Of a DNA stretch of 64,000 nt, positions 23,731 through 36,887 are shown one piece after another. The first letter of the stretch is position 1; every line of letters begins with the position of its first letter. The translations under genes were made by a program, and so were the position numbers. The notes beneath the pieces are model-generated. The model was given only the letters and a program-made list of their open reading frames with translations, did not search any database and was not told where the DNA came from. Where the stretch lies: the NCBI GenBank assembly GCA_030533445.1, contig CM060082.1, positions 37,459,817 through 37,523,816 on the forward strand, given 5' to 3'. This stretch comes from Cyprinodon diabolis (lineage: Eukaryota > Chordata > Actinopteri > Cyprinodontiformes > Cyprinodontidae).

Positions 23731-24041
23731 CATCCATTTTCTTACACGCCAGTCCCGAGTGGGGTCGCGAGGGGTACCTCGCGAGAGGCGGGGTCCACCC
23801 TGGACAGGTCGCCAAACAACCATTCATGCACACACTCACACCTAAGGACAATTTAGAGAAGCCAATCAACCTAAAAGTCATGTTTTTGGACTGTGGGAGG
23901 AAGCCAGAGTACCTGGAGAGAACCCACGCCTGCTCAGGGAGAACATGCAAACTCCATGCAGAAAGACCCCAGGCCAGGAATCGAACCCAGAACCTTTTTG
24001 CTGCAAGGCAGCAGTGCTACCCACTGCACCACTGAGTGCAG
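23731..24041 (-). mobile_element. tRNA-derived SINE, family 2 (AFC-like), near full length
   Basis: Read on minus: the A-box-like head GTGGTGCAGTGGGTAGCACT, B-box GGGTTCGATTCC, the body with GGAGTTTGCATGTTCTCCC and CACAGTCCAAAAACATGAC, and a 3' end at a CATCCATTTTC-type tail. The organisation resembles the AFC SINEs of percomorph fish; the family name is from memory. Confidence 0.85.
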
Positions 24042-27000
24042 TTTTATTTTTAATGAGATGTAGTAGAAGTTAACAGCAGAATGCAAAGAGAATCTTCTGT
24101 CGGGATCAGACTTCCCACAATAGATGTTTAGGAGAATAATGCAAGTTGCAGGCATTTTGCAGAAGTTTTCCCCCTCTGATAACAAGTTAAATGAGACCAG
24201 TGTGGCGCACGTCCATGGAAGAAGAGGAAAAGCATCTGCCACTGTCACTACACAGGTCTTTTGTTTAGAGGTGCAATAAGGTAATAAAGTTAGGGTTAGA
24301 ACGGCCAGAGAATATACAACCCGAATCACCTTTTCAAAAGGTCATTAACAGAATCTACAGAGGTAACTGTTAACAGACAAAAACTAATTTTGCAAACTGG
24401 GTAATTGTAAGGTGTCATATTGAAAAGAAGAAAAAAATGCCTTTTAACTTTTGCAATGTTCCGTTTAGGTTATATGAGTACTATTAATGGCAGCAGTTGT
24501 ATAATCATATTCATATTATACAGTATTATTATCTTCTACGGTGGGAAAAACAAAATGGGAAAACTTGAATGATTTTATGCATCCCTTAAAAGTAACTATT
24601 CATATCACCCACTGACCTTTTTAGAGAATAATATTTAGTTTTTTTTTTTTTTCCACAACTGGTAAAATGTATGAAAACATACCTTAAACCTCCGACTAGG
24701 CTGATTCTACTTGTTTTCCGACCAGTTTTGCCCGCTAGCTCAGAATGCTTTTATGAATCAATTCAACATTTTGCGGAAATAATACAGACTTAAGCTCATG
24801 TTATCAGACTGTGGCTGAAAAATATTAGCTCATTTTTTCTCTCTTTATTAGAGCCAACTTGTCAACAGCCCTTCTCGTCTTGGTTCTCCCCGAGGCCCTC
24901 CGCTGTCCAGGTGTGCGTGTTGTTTACAGTGTGAAGCCCTATTAGGACCATCGTTTGGTCTGGTGCTCTCCACGCTGCACTGAGTAAAATTGACAGACCA
25001 GTCTGGCTCCTTAATTAAACCTCCTCTCTCTTCCCAACACCAGCTGATGATCAATAAAAGAGAAAGGCGAGGGCCGATAAGGAGTGGGGAAACCAAGATG
25101 GACTTGTATTACAGAAAGGTGATGAAGTAGAAGGAAGTTGAAAAAGAGCCAGAATGAGTTTACAGAGTTAGAGGCAGGTGTCAAGATACTTTGGAGCTTT
25201 TTCATACCCCCAACTTTCCCGGTGAAATAACCATAAGGGCAGAGTTCAAAAGAGCTAAATGCTGTGTTTAATAGGGGCTCCATATTACAGTGCTGTAAAA
25301 GTAGCTTTGATAAGAGCATAATATTGTGAGCAAGACCTACTCAATGAGAAAAGCGCCAGGACCAGAGGGACTCAATAAGTTACTGTGACACACATGGTTA
25401 CACTCCAAACACTGGAGCCAGAGCCCTTTGAGTCCTTATGGGACAACATCACAATACAAGCACTTGCATTCTGACCTAATTATGGACTAAAGCTCAACAC
25501 AAGCAGCAATTTGGCCCTGAATGACTCCCTTGGCATTACAGAGGCCATGTTTAAATCAGAATGTGTTGTTTTCTAAAGCCCTTAAAGGATCATTTTAAAT
25601 AAAAATGTGCTAAAAAAAAAAAGTCTGATGCACTACTCTGATATAATCAAGGATTTATGGAAGCCTATGTTAACATTTGGACACAAAATCTATCCCTGTA
25701 CAATGTGACTGGAAAGAGAGCAGTTGACATGAACCATGAAATTAGAGCACGCCCTGAGGCAATTAACACAGAGGAGGCCAAGCTTTCCCGGTGGAGCCTA
25801 AAATGCAGAAATCAACAGTATATTTGATAATCTCTTGCTACTGAGCGGTCCAAATGTACCATTTAACAGCTTCTGACAAGCCAATGCACTTTGCTGGTAA
25901 TCAGACTCAACAGATGCACACCATATGAGCTGTATCATATAGTTAGGCGTTTACAAGAACAGGCCACTATAGCATTTACGGTAATCATAAATAAGCAATA
26001 TCAGCGTTCTAATCTTTTTTACAGCTCAAACACGAAACATAAACAACAGATGAGGGGGGAAAAAAATGCTGTGAAATGTGATAATCTCATAACGTTTCAA
26101 TAAATTCGATAGTATGGCTTGTTTTGATGTGAAATATCTGAGGTCTATAGACTATTTGAGATTAAATGATTGGTACAAAGATTAATGATGACTGTAGCTG
26201 TGTTTTTTTTTTCAACTAAAAATAGAATTATAATAGTTGAAAAAATAAATGAAATGTGAATTTGTGGGTGTTTCCATTTTGTTTGAAACTAATTAACCAA
26301 CCAGGGGCGTCCGACATCTTTGTCCAGATTATGTCGTCTAGCACCGACCAAAAATCAGTAATGGAGAAAAGTTTTAATTGATGTGCTGTAATCATGTTGT
26401 TATCGGGGTGTTATTATAGGAACACCTGGGAAGACATCCAAAGCAGTAAGAACTGATGAGTTATGTGAGTAAAAGTTTGCAACATGAGAGCTGATTCGAA
26501 AAAAAAAAGGGTTTCCAATAACCTTTTTTTCCACAAAACCCCCCTCTAGGAAGTGTAAAAATGTTTGTGGATTCTGGTGAGTTTATTCAAATTTAGCTGT
26601 TTCCATCAAGCTTATCTAATGCAATACTTCTAAATGCACGTTAGAGAAAGCTGATGAAAATGTATCTTTAAAATGCCTTAACAACATTTTTGAAACACTG
26701 ACATCAACAAGATATATTTGAGCAAGAGTGAGAAATCCAATCAGGTAAGAAAAAACTTTAGCTTAATTATTAAATCTATCTTATTACAAGAGTGCTTCTC
26801 TTACTTTTGAGTTACTTACAAGAAGATATTAAGGAGTTGCAATTTGTCATTTTTAGTGGGAGCTTGTCTCATGGTGACCAAAGGCTAAGTCAGTTTTGTG
26901 AAATTAACCAGGTCCATCATGATGTCTTGAAGGTATTTTGTTGTCAGTGCAAAGCTCGTACAGCTTAATGTTACCATGACATCACAATTTAAAAAAGCAT

Positions 27001-30000
27001 CTTTCTGCTCTAATGGAACAAAACTATTTCGTTCTTTGATTTACCTTAATTTTTTTAATGTCATTTTATTTTTTTCCTCAGACATACTAATGAAGGGGCC
27101 AAGACTAAAGAGTAAAATTATTTATTTAATTTCTTTACCAGTTGTTAAGTTTCTAACAGTTTTACAATGTGTTGCTGTTGTGTGCGCTGCAACTTCTGTT
27201 TGTATGAGACGCACTCTGTGAGAAAGTTTGGCAGGCAAACCTAAAGATGAGCAGAAACATTAGATGGTGACTAAAATCGGCCTGGTGACAAGTCACTTGG
27301 AAGCTCAAAAATCTGACTATTTTGTTATACATGAACACAACATGTAGCGGGCCAAGCTTACCAAAACATCCTTTGTAGTGAAACCTGTGACCCTAAACTG
27401 TATTGAAAAATGATATATTACAGGCAAATAATCAGTGTCTACATCAGCGTTCCTAAACATGTTTTAGATCTGAACCCTGCTTCACAGGGTTATATACCCA
27501 TTCAATTATTTCAACAATGTTACAGCAGGAAAATACACAAGATACGGCGGAGAGTGTGACCAGAGGACATGGACGGATTTACTATCAAGTAATTATTTTG
27601 GTCAAGGAAAAGTATTCTTTTTTTTTCAGAGCATTTAAGTTCAACATAAATAATTGTGTGGGATCTTTTAGCCAAAATAGACTGCTTTACTTCTTTTTAC
27701 TGTATGTTGAGATGCCAACAGGTCCTCATAGAACTGGATAACATGATAGTGTGTAATGGAGAACAGGTCACTGGTAGGTAATGTGCTGTGTAGAAGTTTA
27801 ATGACAAATCATTCACAGCTTTATGAAATCTTAAAGTATATCAAGGTTGAACAGCTAATGGGATGACTGATGAACCAGCAGTTTAAAAAAGTCAATGCAA
27901 TAAAGAGAGATGAGATTCAGTGCACATCCTCATTGCCTGATGATATGCTGGACACATCGCTGAGCTGTATGAAAGCTTTAACAGACCCTTTTAATACTCC
28001 ATTCAAAAGGCTTTCATTTCAACGACTCGCATTCACTGTAGGAACAGAGGTTTTGTCTTCTCCTCAGGACTGCATAATTTAATGCAACCCTATGAGACAA
28101 TTCTTTTTCTCTGCTTTCAATAGACCATAGTTCACTTCAAATGTCTCAGGAAGCAGCTATTGACTGAAAAATATCATAGTGCTTTCAAGACTCTGTGTTT
28201 TGCAATTGTAAGTGTTGAAGATCACTTTGGAAATGCCACCTCTGCCTGTGTTTTTGAACCTTTTTTGCACCCATCTCAGAGATATTCAGGTTACATCAAA
28301 AAGGCAGTTTGTCCAGACTTTGGAGGGAGGTGGACTTTTCTAGACACATGTAGAATATCTGTAGCATCTTAATTAGAGCATTTAAAAAGAGTAAAGGAAT
28401 GGCAATACTATGAGGTCTGTACAATATGGATAATGACAAGTTTATCCTTGTAGTGGAATAACTAAGAATATCAGTATTTTCTCACAGCTATGGTCCCCCA
28501 CGGTCTCTTTTAATATTGATGGGAAAAGAAAAGAAAGAAAATAACAAAAAACTAATCACACGACACATGGATATGTATAGAGTGAAATCAAATTGTAAAA
28601 TGTTGTTCATTCCTAATATGGGCAACTTGCGTATTCCAAATTTTACCCCAATCTATTAATGTCAGCTGTTTGTTTGCTTCTCTATGGTTAGCAACCTATA
28701 TCCAAACCAAATTCTTGGTATTTGTATAAAACTCTGCTTGGCAATAAGAACATTTAAATTCTGATTAAAATTATACAACTACATGAACATTTCTTTTGGG
28801 GTTAAGCATTCTCTGGATTTCACTTTCCTAACCTGAACATGCATTGAACATGCCAATGTTTTTGTTTTTTTTCCTTCTATTTATCAATATTGTTTGGTTT
28901 GCAAAAGCAAAGTAATCAATACAAAAAGGTCATAAATTAGGTGGATTTTGGATTCAGAAGAGAGGAGTAATATGGTCTTCTCCCTATACCGTTTTAATTT
29001 AAAGTCCATTTGTTCATTAAAAAAAAAGTGAATTTGTTCAATCCCAAAGAAAGAACATAATTTCAGCATAAACAAGCAGGATCTTTAAAAGAGCAGTGAA
29101 AAATAATATTCCAAGAAAAGCAGTCGAACAGCCAAGGACTGATGAGAGAAGACTTAATAAAGACGGAGGTAATGGACTAAAAACATGAGTTCTTTGAAGA
29201 TTCACTCCACAAGACTCCACTGATGAAGAAAAAGCATTATAGAGCAAATTTAAGCTTTGATGTAAAACATAAACCAGGCGTAAGTTTGCCTAGTTGGATG
29301 AGACCAGAATTGAACTGATTTCTGTTGCCCTTGTTTAGGAAACAGATGATGCTATACCTGGAGGTGGGACCATCATATAGTCTGGAATGACGAAACTTAC
29401 CGAGACATTTAAGAATTTGAGGATGAGAAAAGTGTTGATTTTTTATTCACAAAAACTATCTTAAAACCATAGAGAAGGAAACCCAAAACTTGTTTGATAT
29501 ATTTAAAGTAATGATGATAAAATCAATCAAATGGCTTCAATCTAACGGAAAATCGTTTGGAAAAACTTAAGATCTGAGTGCAAACAAGAGGCCCCTTCAG
29601 GATTTGAAGACTGACTGATTTCTCCATAAAGATGCTTTTTAGCTTTGATGATAAATGGGGGATTTTGAGCTGAGTATCAACTATGTCAATTAACATTTTG
29701 TATTTTTGTATTTTGAATAAGGACACATTCTCCCCATGAAACACTGACTTAAAAGTGAAGGAAAAAAAGAAACCAGCTCTGTATAAAGTTCATCAAGCAC
29801 CACACCTTTCGCTGATGTGCCTCCTGTTACTCTGCATGTCCTTCACGGTTTGCATTGCCCATTCCTTCTCATTCAGCAGCCTGAATAATGGGAACAAATT
29901 CATGCCGATAGCCTTAGCTCACCATGGTCATCCCCCACTGCACTGGAACAGGGTGACAGGAGACGGTCCTCATTTGTTTCCACAGCACAACGGCTGAGAT

Positions 30001-30530
30001 GGAGGACAGGGAGGCTTAGATAGGGAAAGCCGCGACAGATGGCCGTGAACTCCTGATAGTGACAGGAGCGGTGGCACTGTCCATTCACAATGAGCTGCAG
30101 AGTGGGCTTCTTCTCTCCTTGCACCTCCTGCACCGGCTCTGAGCAGAGGGTAATGAGCCCAATCAGATTTCCCCATGGCTCAGCATAACGAATGGGTCAG
30201 ATGAGCGACGGGAGACACTATTGAAACAGGCGCCGGGGGAAATCACAGACTCACTCGCTCTGTCTCCGTTTAACACCTGCCCATCTCACTTTGCTGTCAC
30301 TATCTTCCTGAAACTGAAAACTACTGGGCCAATAAATGAGAGGCTGCTTTTTTTTCTGCATCAAACTTTGAACCTTATTTCTGCCAATTCTGTAATGTGA
30401 TAAAAAGCACATAATAATACATCGAGTTTAGAGTACTCTTAATTCTTTGTTTGAATACAATGATATCTAAACCAGAGTTTAAAAGCCTAAATGTGCAACA
30501 ATTACGTCTTATTAGTTACCAACTGGGCAC
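24042..30530. other. Long unique intron stretch
   Basis: 6.5 kb with almost no recognisable repeats, which is unusual for this window. Candidate regulatory blocks lie at 24850-25090, 25700-25850 and about 30100-30300. Open frames do not exceed 131 codons and show no domains. Confidence 0.4.
24850..25090. promoter_or_regulatory. Candidate conserved noncoding element in intron 1
   Basis: A unique block containing CAGGTGTGCG, TTGTTTACAG (forkhead-like), CTCCTTAATTAAACC (homeodomain-like) and CAGCTGATGATCAATAAA. No repeat ends nearby. Confidence 0.3.
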
Positions 30531-30534
30531 TTAA

Positions 30535-31448
30535 AGGAATAGTATACCCAAAACATGATTAGCCTTCATTTTCTACTCACCCCCATGCTGAACAACACTC
30601 TGGAGTACTTTTTTGATATCTCAAATGCATCTGGAGATCTGGGAGGCTTCTTACTGTCTGCTGACATTCAAATAATGGAGGTCTATGGTGCCCGAGGCAG
30701 AAAGGTCCATAAAAGTCCACAAAAAACGTGTCAATATTCCTCCATACTGCTCGTCCAATGTATTCCAAGTGTCCTGAGTGGGTAGCGTCAATAATTTACT
30801 CGAAACGAAGTCATTTAGAATGTTTTTAGAGCATAAACAGTAGTGTATAGGATTTCCTAAAAGCGCGCCCCTGCGAGTTCACGAGCCTACAGAAACCGCG
30901 GCAGACCAAATCAGATGAAAGTGCGCATTCAGCTCGGCAAAGAACTCAGACTCTTCCTCAACACTGAAGTCCTCAGACATTTTTCTTTCGTTGTTTCTTT
31001 CTTTGCACAGGTAAACAGCACATTTCTTCTTCTACGCTTGCATTATCGGCAGAGCAGACGCTGAATGCGCACTTTCATCTGGTTCGGTCTGCCGCGGTTT
31101 CCATAGACTCGTGAACGCGCTTTTAGGAAATCCTATACACTACTGTTTATGCTCTAAAAACATTCTAAATGACTTCGTTTCGAGTAAATTATGGACGCTA
31201 CCCACTCAGGACACTTGGAATACATTGGACGAGTAGTATGGAGGAATATTGAAACGTTTTTTGGGGACTTTTATGGACCTTTCTGCCTTGGGCACCATAG
31301 ACCTCCATTATTTGAATGTCCGCAGACAGTAAGAAGCCTCCCAGATCTCCAGATGCATTTGAGATATCAAAAAAGTACTCCAGAGTGTTGTTCAGCATGG
31401 GGGTGAGTAGAAAATGAAGGCTAATCATGTTTTGGGTGTACTATTCCT
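30535..31448. mobile_element. 914-bp fold-back element with TTAA flanks
   Basis: The arms 30535-30933 and 31060-31448 are inverted copies of about 390 bp; the overlapping 76-codon frames on opposite strands of the two arms differ at only two residues, which shows how young the pair is. A 126-bp loop separates them. The element is bounded by TTAA at 30531-30534 and 31449-31452. The ends, AGGAATAGTATACCC, resemble the teleost 'Angel' type inverted-repeat elements (from memory). It has no transposase. The left arm has an extra about 10 bp near 30868. Confidence 0.92.
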
Positions 31449-33224
31449 TTAACTGCCAGGTATCAAACTGCGTTGCTCCAAAGTTCAAAACTGAATCTCA
31501 TTTGGGGGCCTTCAAACTAGCATTAAGCATGACGCTAAAATTAATATCTCTGCTAAACACAATGTCAGCCATGGAAATGATGCTGAAAAAAGACCTTACA
31601 AGCAGATATGTTGTTTTCAATGAAAGCGATTTATGTTCCTCTTGTTGACATATCGTAGTTTTGAGAAGCGTGTCCTTGCAGAAGATAGAACAGCTGGGCT
31701 ACTTCTAAACCTTCAAAATATTTTTATGCAAATATTTTTACTCAAGAAAAGGAGTCTTTTACCAGTAGATTTATTAAATGAACAAAAATATAGTTTTGTA
31801 AACCTAAATTGTTTCTTGGAGGAACTTTCATGATTTGGGGCATTAAAGAGCTGCTTACTTTGCTTTTGTCTTGGAGGCTGGTTCTTAAAATGTTTTATAC
31901 TATTTGTCCATTTCATATTTGAATTACAAGCAAAGGCTGTTAAAAACCAACAACCCTTGGTGACTTGCAGGGCACTAAGTTTTATCAAGTAAAAAGTTCA
32001 GAAACCAAACGTATTTAACTTCATCCCTGGGTTATAAATATACATACAACACCTTAAACAAACATACTACAATATAGGCAAACTAGCTTATTTGAAAGAA
32101 AGCTGATAAAGCTTCATAAGATCTGTTTGGCAGAGATCTATCTTGATGTAATCAAGTTCGGATAATTTAGCTTTAAAAAGACCCGTCAACATTTTGAAAC
32201 ATATTTTAGGAATTATTTAGTTAGTACCCAATCAAAAATTTAATGGCCGTTAATAGAGGATTTTGTAAGTACTTTGTTTTTTGTATTTTTCTAGCAAATC
32301 ATGCAAAAGATTAAAGCTTATTTGTAGATCAAAGTCTAGAATGCTTGTATGGATCAAACATAAAATTTTATTTTCTATTCATTGAATAAATTTACTCAAT
32401 TACATTAACTTGAGTAACTTTAAAAAAGGGGAACTTTTAGGAATCAATCTACTATACTGTACCTTTTAATTTTACTTAAGTAATATTATTGGAAGAGCAT
32501 TGCTACTCTTAGTTGATGAAACTCTCTAGTTACCCTACTTGCTAGCTACTTAAAGATCAGGTAAATATACAGTAAATATTGTAATCTTCCCTGCATATGT
32601 GTACGTCATACTGTAGTTGGTAGTTCTGTGAGTTAAAGGGCATTGTAGTTTAAACTATTGTAAATTAGGTTATTTATGGCAGGTTTTTCAGGAGGGGGGT
32701 AGGGGGTGCAAAAACTTTATTATTAAGAGGTTTTCCCAGCATAGAAAGTTTTGGATTCACTGGTCTAAGCCACGGTGGGATAAAATCTGAAGGTATAACT
32801 GTCTTATATGAGGATGAGCTCAAACTAAATCAATAATCTGTATGAGTGTTAATGACAACTGATTGTCATGAGAAATCTTAGCCAGGCGGCACTTTCTAAA
32901 CATAATAAAGCAACAAGTTCAATTAACAAACCATTGTTTGACATTTAAAGTTGTTATTGGTGTTTGAGAAAAATGAAAATACATTTAATTTCTAAAAGTT
33001 GCAGCTTTTTCTGTCTATTTCTGATTTGACTTTAAATACATTAAAAGATACATACACCTTAAACTATTGCTGTCAAAATGAAACAATAGCACAAAGCGTT
33101 ACAAAACTATTTCCTTCAAAGCATTTGCTAATGTCTGCAGTCTGTAGATATTTCCTGCAGAGTGAAAAAACTAAACTGCCAGCTGAAGAAATCTGCTCAC
33201 ACCGACCACCTGGTGAGTGTTACA

Positions 33225-33250
33225 GACAGTATACTGACTTTCTCTGCAGG
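33225..33250 (-). pseudogene. Near-copy of the adarb2 exon 2 start
   Basis: On the minus strand this reads CCTGCAG then AGAAAGTCAGTATACTGTC, against CCTACAG and AGAAAGTCAGTATGCTGTC at the real exon 2 acceptor (21292-21317). That is 24 of 26 bases, and both differences are transitions. The acceptor AG and reading phase are kept (KVSILS), but homology stops after six codons and no phase-compatible donor follows. Confidence 0.6.
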
Positions 33251-34699
33251 CTGCAAGTATAACCTACCTGTCAGAGCCAGAGTCAGGTGCAAGAGAATGT
33301 TTTCATTTTCTTTTTCATTTTTAGGCAGATGTTTCAGTGTGTGTAAAAGTTAAGCTTTAAAATATCCCACAACCAAAAAAGAGGGATTGAAAGAGAAATG
33401 ATTGACTAGAAAATACTGAAAGCAGACTGAAGAGTAGTAACATTTATTTAAGAAAGTGTATACACATTATATTGAGAACCAATCAGATGTCATATTTCAC
33501 AGCCTTTCCTAAAATCTTTCTTGGACTAAACTTAGTTACATAGCAACTGATACGAAGGCTAACCTTTTTATACTGTCTCCTTAAATTTCTTCCTCAAAAC
33601 CAATAGTTTCTGACTCCATAAGCTTAGTACTGCAAGTGTTGTGTAATTATATAGCACCTTTTCAATTCAAAGGACTCCAAAACATTTCATATGCATCAGA
33701 CATCCCAAGTCTCCCGGAAGATCCGGGAGTCTCACTGATATAGATAGTTGTTCACAGATGCTACATTGGTATAGCATAATCTATTGTGAGCAGAGTGACT
33801 TTGACCTGAATACTTTTTCTCTTCCTCATACTCACCAGTCCTGCTGTTCAACTCTACAGAGGACATGATCCAACCAAGCATTTCTGAATTTACAGGCATT
33901 GCTGGCAGCAGGGGTCAATCTACCCAGAGTGACACTGCAATGTCGACAGACTTTAGCAATGTATGCTACTGAAGAATGGGCACAAAAACCAGATTTAAGA
34001 GGACAGTCAATCGAGTCATCATATTGCAGCTGAGAGAAAAAATTGCAACCTCCTTTTCTGTGCGTTTTTTCCTCAGAGCACCTTCTTCGTCCTCAGAGAC
34101 AACACATCTGAGCACCGTTGCAGGTACCTGCTAGGTGTGCATGACGGCTGTCTCTCTCACCCCTATGTTATGGAGCCAGTGATCAAACCGAGGCTCTGGC
34201 TTTCCGTCCACACCTCCACCTAACACCCCTCACATCTCTGTGAGCACTCACCTCCGAGAGCCGCACTTAAATCCAAAATGCAGGCACTAGACTTGAGAGC
34301 AGATAAAAGCTTTTTTATGCCGCAGCTCAGGCATGAATGTTTCTTTTTTTCTTGTAGGAAATAAGAAAAGGTAAATTTTTTATCAAGTATCCTCCAACTT
34401 GATGCAAGAAAAGTCTGCTGCCGTATGACACCGTTGGTTTGATTCTGGAAGCTTTTAGCACCGGAACAGCAACCTCTGAACAATGGCTCATTGGGGTGCT
34501 GAAAATGCCCTCAAAGCAGGATCACTGGAGCTAAAAAGCAAACTTAGCCCCACTTGACATGTCAGTGCAGCCTGAGTAGGAGCAGAAAGAGGCAAAGTGA
34601 AATCAAGATGCTGTTTCATTTCTTCCTCCCAACACTTTTTAGCTATTAAAAGCAAACACGCCTGACCCCCACCACCTCCTCATAACCCCTTGAAAAACT

Positions 34700-34945
34700 T
34701 TCTAAGAGCTCACGATCTGTGAAGAGGAGGATTTAATGTGCACCCGCTTCCCTGCTTAACGGAATATTAATGTCGATTGTCATCCATGAGAATGACTCAT
34801 TTACAAGCATGCCGAGGAAGCCGAAGACTCAAACCTGGATGAGTTTGTCGTGCGGCTCCTTTGATAACAAGCACTTGAGTGTATTTACAAGGCAGAGCGA
34901 GCGAGATAAGTCTGCGCTGTAATGACACTAAGCAGGTCATGAGCG
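34700..34945. promoter_or_regulatory. Candidate conserved noncoding element in intron 1
   Basis: A unique block with GGAATATTAATGTCGATTG, ATGAGAATGACTCATTTAC (AP-1-like TGACTCA) and CTCCTTTGATAACAAGC (SOX/TCF-like). Repeat-free by eye. Confidence 0.3.
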
Positions 34946-35297
34946 TCTCTGTGTGCTGCCGTTCCTCTCCCCTCCCACGGTTATCCCTCTTTCTGTCAAC
35001 AAGCGTACGCTGTCATGTGCGCCCTGTGTAAAGCCTGAATTTCAAATTCTGCTGTGCTCCAATGTGCCGTGTGAGGCCTTTGCTTACGTCTTTCAATGAA
35101 TTTGTATGATCAGTGAGGAAATCGCTTCCTGCAACTGAGGCAGAGTCTTAAAAAAAAAGGAGGCATAGTGCTGCTTGGTGGCTTTCTCAGCATTACCTAG
35201 ATGAGAAAACTGACATAGTGCCAACATGGTGATGTGTTCCCTGCATGTGGTCTCCAGTATCATATTGTGTGGGAGTCAACTGATAGGTGTAAGGTTA

Positions 35298-35961
35298 GGC
35301 CCCGTCCACACGAAGTCAAACCCTGGCCTAAATTCACAAATTTTTCACCAAACCAGCCTCACATCCATACGAAGCCGGCGTTTGAGGGTCTGTAAACGAT
35401 CTTTTTTTTTATCAAGCCTTCAGAGTGGGAAGATTTTGAAACGGCGTTTTCGCGTTTCCATCTTTAAGCTCTGACCGCATTTTTTTTTTTTACACGCATG
35501 CGTCATAGCGTCGCCTCTAAACACGCATGCGCAACACAGTATCACAACAACAATGGCGCCGTACTGTGTTAAATGGTTGCTGCTCATGCTACTCACCCTG
35601 CTGTCGGGCTTACAACAGAATCTTCTTCTGGAATATCTCCAGGAAGAACAGAGCAATATCGACGACATAGTTCATCACCTGAATTTGACTGAACCACGAA
35701 AATGGACCCGCAGGGCCATTTTCCGGTTTTCCGGTTTGGTTGTTGTATAAATATTACTGCGCATGCCCAACATTTTTTTGCCTGTTTTTGCCTATTTTTG
35801 CTTTGGCACCACAGCGCCACTTACAGGCCTGGCATACATTTTGCAGCGTTTTCATGCATTCATGTGGTCGATCACATTTATTTTACGTCTCCGTCTTTAA
35901 GACAAACGTTCTGGAAAATATTAGCGTTTTGTATTCGTTTTGACTTCGTGTGGACGGGGCC
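35298..35961. mobile_element. DNA transposon-like element with GGCCCCGTCCACACGAAG ends
   Basis: 664 bp with perfect 20-bp inverted ends (GGCCCCGTCCACACGAAGTC type), flanked by TA on each side inside a palindromic TTA..TAA context. Three ATGCG-containing CpG patches and a T-run lie inside. A 65-codon plus-strand frame (35553-35750) begins MAPYCVKWLLLMLLTLLSGL; it may be a residue of a transposase N-terminus, but no motif confirms this. The superfamily is not settled. Confidence 0.8.
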
Positions 35962-36887
35962 TAAGACACAAACCATCTCATGTGAGAGCCCAACACCTCA
36001 AGCCTGTGACAGCCATTTCATTCAAATAACACACTCAAGAAAAGTAAATTCACAAGCATGTCTCATTTAAGGAAAATGTGTTATACTCTGACAGAAAACA
36101 CTCCTCATATTTATCTATACCATGCCAGAGTGTAAAAAGCCTTAATATACAGTAGCTTAGGAGTTTATTATTCTGAATAAATTTCATCCAAACCAAATTT
36201 CATACAAATTCTTCTATGAAAGCGATTGTATGATCCAAAATCTCTGTTTAGGTAGTGTGGTCCAATATACTTTGCATTCGTATTACATTATAAAAGGATA
36301 ATGTAGCACTGAAGCAAAGGAAAAAAAACATATTTGAGAACAAATCCCAAGTCCAAAGAGGCATAAAGGAAATGATTGGTGACTATTCTCCTTGATTGGT
36401 GCTGACAGGTGACTGTCCAATTTGAAAACTTAACTTTTGCTGATCAGTGAAAAATCCATGGCTAACACCAAAGATGGATTAAAAAAGTGTTTGTTATCTC
36501 TCCTCATGTATCATGTATATATTAAAGGACAAACAGAACCTGTTTGAATCTATTTGGAACTCCTTCATTAATTATGTTAAGGCTCTGAATATCTCAAAAA
36601 AAGGTGCAAATGACTGAAGAACAAGTGAACCGCAGTTCCCAAAGACAATTTCTGGGAGGACAAATACTGTCAAATATAATTTTCATTATAAGAGGCTAAG
36701 CATGAAATGTGATCAGTCGCATTGGAATTAATGTTGTGTGAGGCAATTTGTTGTCTCTATTTTATTTGGACCCTAACAGTAACGTAACTATTGCTGTGAC
36801 TATATTCTGTATATTGTTCAAGATGTTTGTTTAAATTGCCAAAATTTGAATGAATATATTTCGGGGGGAAAAAAAACAGTGTTTGTA

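Larger units (their letters stand above)
31453..35297. other. Unique intron sequence
   Basis: It contains the exon 2 near-copy at 33225-33250, a perfect short hairpin CTCCCGGAAGATCCGGGAG near 33712, and a candidate regulatory block at 34700-34945. Nothing else recognised. Confidence 0.4.

Noticed and set aside
30555..31428. Nearly identical 76-codon frames in the two fold-back arms
   Set aside because: They are identical because the DNA arms are inverted copies; no domain, and the opposite-strand frames are equally open.
33705..33735. Perfect short hairpin CTCCCGGAAGATCCGGGAG, considered as a terminator or small RNA gene
   Set aside because: Eukaryotic intron context, stem too short for a microRNA precursor, and the word resembles a fragment of a known kind of fish repeat.
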